From a virus, in the IMG/VR virus record IMGVR_UViG_3300021168_000087, positions 1 to 23,544 of that record: a stretch of 23,544 nucleotides of DNA; one strand, 5' to 3'. Position numbers and translations under genes: made by a program. The notes beneath the pieces were generated by a model that worked only from the letters and a program-made list of their open reading frames with translations, did no database searches and had not been told where the DNA came from. Shown here in pieces: positions 22,082 to 23,544 of this stretch; within the stretch, counting starts at the first letter, position 1; each line of letters opens with the position of its first letter.

Positions 22082-23544
22082 CGGGTGAAGGAGCGCAGGC
22101 CGAGCGTCGCGCCGTGGCGCACCGCGCGATCCATCGCGGTGGCGATTGCCCTGTGGTTGCCCTGGAAGAACTGATGAACGCTCGCGCCGTCGACCGCGCT
22201 GACGTTGAAGTGAACGGCGGGGTTGATCGACACGCTCTTGGCCCCGGCGGCCCCGCCGGCGGGAACTGCGTCGCCCCGGCCCATCCGGTCGAAGCCGCCG
22301 CCCGACATGAACGAGCGGAATTCATCCGCGACCCCGCCGCGCGACGGGATGACCATTTCGCCCTGATGCACCGCGGCGATCATGTCGCGCGGCAGCGACC
22401 ACGCGCCGGTGTCGAAGGCCGCGCCCGCCGCCAGAACGGTCGCCTGCGCGCCCGCAGCTGGCCCAGCCGCGAACGGGCCGAGCAACGGCGCCAGAAAACC
22501 AAACACGCCGCCGAAGGTCTTAGCTCCATCGATGGCGATCGAGGAGGTGGCGTTGGCGGCCTGCGAGGCGATGCCGGCTGCGCCGCTCGCGGTCTGCGAG
22601 GCGGCGACCGCGGTGTTGCCGGCGATCTGGGAGGCGTTGAGCGCCGCCGACGCCGCCGTGTTGGAAGCGACCGCGAAGGCGTGCTCGGTGACCCACTTGA
22701 TGGCGAACTTGACGGCGTCCTCAGCCATCGACTTGGCCATGTTGGAGAACGCCTGTTTCATCGTCGTCGTGCCGTTCATGATGCCGCTGACCTGCGAGTT
22801 CATCGCGCCAGCGATGGTGTCGGCCATTTTCTGCCACGCCTTCTGCGCGTCCTCGGCCGCCTTGAGTTGGGTCTCCTTCACCTGCTGGGCGTATTTGGTT
22901 TCCGCCGCCTGAAGCTCGGAGAGGATTTTCTGCCGTTCGGGCGGGCGCAGGTTGTCGAGCGCTAGTTCCTGGGCGTAGATCGACCGCTCGGCGGCGATCT
23001 CGTCGGCCAGCGCCGCCTTGGTCAGCGCGACCTTCTGGCTCTCGCTGATCTGCTTGGCGCGAAACTCGAGGTCGATGTCCTTGATTTTGTTTTGAGCGGC
23101 GGTGCGCGCGGCGGCGATCTCCTCTTGCGCCTTCTGCATCGCTAACGACTTCGACTGGTCAGCGTAGCGGGTCTCGATCGCGATCTTCTCCGCTTCCGCC
23201 GCGTTCTTTGCCGCGACGTCGGCGCCGGCCGCCTTGATCTTGAGATCGGCGAGCGCCAGTTCCGCCGCCTTCTCCTTCTCGATGTCGCCCGCCTGCTTGG
23301 CCTTGGTGGCGTCGAGGCGGGCGGCGCTCTCGGCCTGCTTCTCCTCGGCGGTGGTCACCGCCTCGGTCGCCTTGGCGACTTCGGTCTTGAGCTTGGTGAT
23401 GCGCTCCTGGGTCGCGCCGGTCTTCTCCGCATTGGCGAGGTCGGCCTCGGCCGCCGCCTGAAGCTTCTTGGCGTTCTCGACCGCATCGCCCTTCTGCTTG
23501 GCGTCGGCCTCATCGATCCCCAGCTTGGTCTTCGCCGTCTCGGT
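22078..23544 (-). CDS. Tape-measure protein, C-terminal part (cut by window edge)
   Basis: The frame is open to the right edge with no start, so the gene is partial (488 codons here). From the edge inward there is a long Lys/Glu/Ala coiled coil, then Q-K-A-W-Q-K-M-A-D-T-I-A-G-A-M and M-K-Q-A-F-S-N-M-A-K-S-M-A-E-D-A-V-K, typical of lambda-H-type tape measures. A hydrophobic Ala-rich stretch with P-L-L-G-P-F-A-A-G-P follows, and the end shows A-I-A-T-A-M-D-R-A-V-R. This protein sets tail length and helps DNA cross the envelope. Its stop overlaps the DUF2460 start (ATGA). A GTG at 23356-23358 is in frame but internal. Confidence 0.88.

Overview
The window looks like part of a tailed, temperate phage (siphovirus-like) of a GC-rich alphaproteobacterium, most likely a Rhizobiales/Hyphomicrobiales host. 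The evidence is GC-rich coding throughout, a PEP-CTERM exported protein, a GcrA-type Cys/His motif, a tail module ordered like that of the Rhodobacter gene transfer agent (GTA), and the 3' half of an alphaproteobacterial-type tRNA-Val(UAC) used as integration core. The host assignment is inference.

Left third (1-8631). A small HTH repressor candidate (211-468, minus) faces a control region (469-752). From there a rightward early operon runs: a small acidic protein, a GcrA-motif protein, a PEP-CTERM cargo protein, a conserved phage protein, a YqaJ-type exonuclease and a small basic protein. A textbook terminator (3924-3951) follows. Next come a DNA-binding protein, the RecT annealing protein, five very small genes (two encode fewer than 60 residues), then excisionase and tyrosine integrase overlapped in two frames. 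The inverted repeat ATGCAAG-N5-CTTGCAT occurs in the repressor/early control region and again just before xis, suggesting one regulator controls both.

Middle (8632-11025). Just after int lies a 48-nt tRNA-Val 3' half with no 5' half. It is flanked on both sides by tandem 11-bp repeats that look like integrase arm sites. Phage genes lie on both sides, so I read it as attP; the DNA is then in phage (uninserted) configuration rather than an integrated prophage. To its right are a leftward terminator, two identical 14-bp palindromic operators around a promoter, and a tightly overlapping rightward operon of six small genes (HTH, zinc ribbon, membrane coiled-coil, Cys-rich YkgJ-like protein, two unknowns) of unassigned purpose.

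Right half (11022-23544, all minus). This is the distal part of the late operon, transcribed leftward: tape-measure C-terminus (cut by the window edge), DUF2460 protein with a glycine-rich extension, Gp80-like protein with a signal-peptide-like start, LamG-like protein, a second DUF2460 protein with an N-terminal SPRY-like domain, DUF2163 hub protein, NlpC/P60 peptidase, tail-tip protein, Mtd-like fibre protein, a small protein, a stand-alone LuxR-type HTH, a GH19 endolysin and a holin-like membrane protein. Most junctions are ATGA/GTGA/TGATG overlaps. Capsid, portal and terminase genes are not in the window and presumably lie upstream of the tape measure, beyond 23544.

The most notable points are the intact attP architecture, the shared operator, the PEP-CTERM gene welded into the early operon, the duplicated and chimeric DUF2460 proteins, and the uncharacterised operon beside attP.
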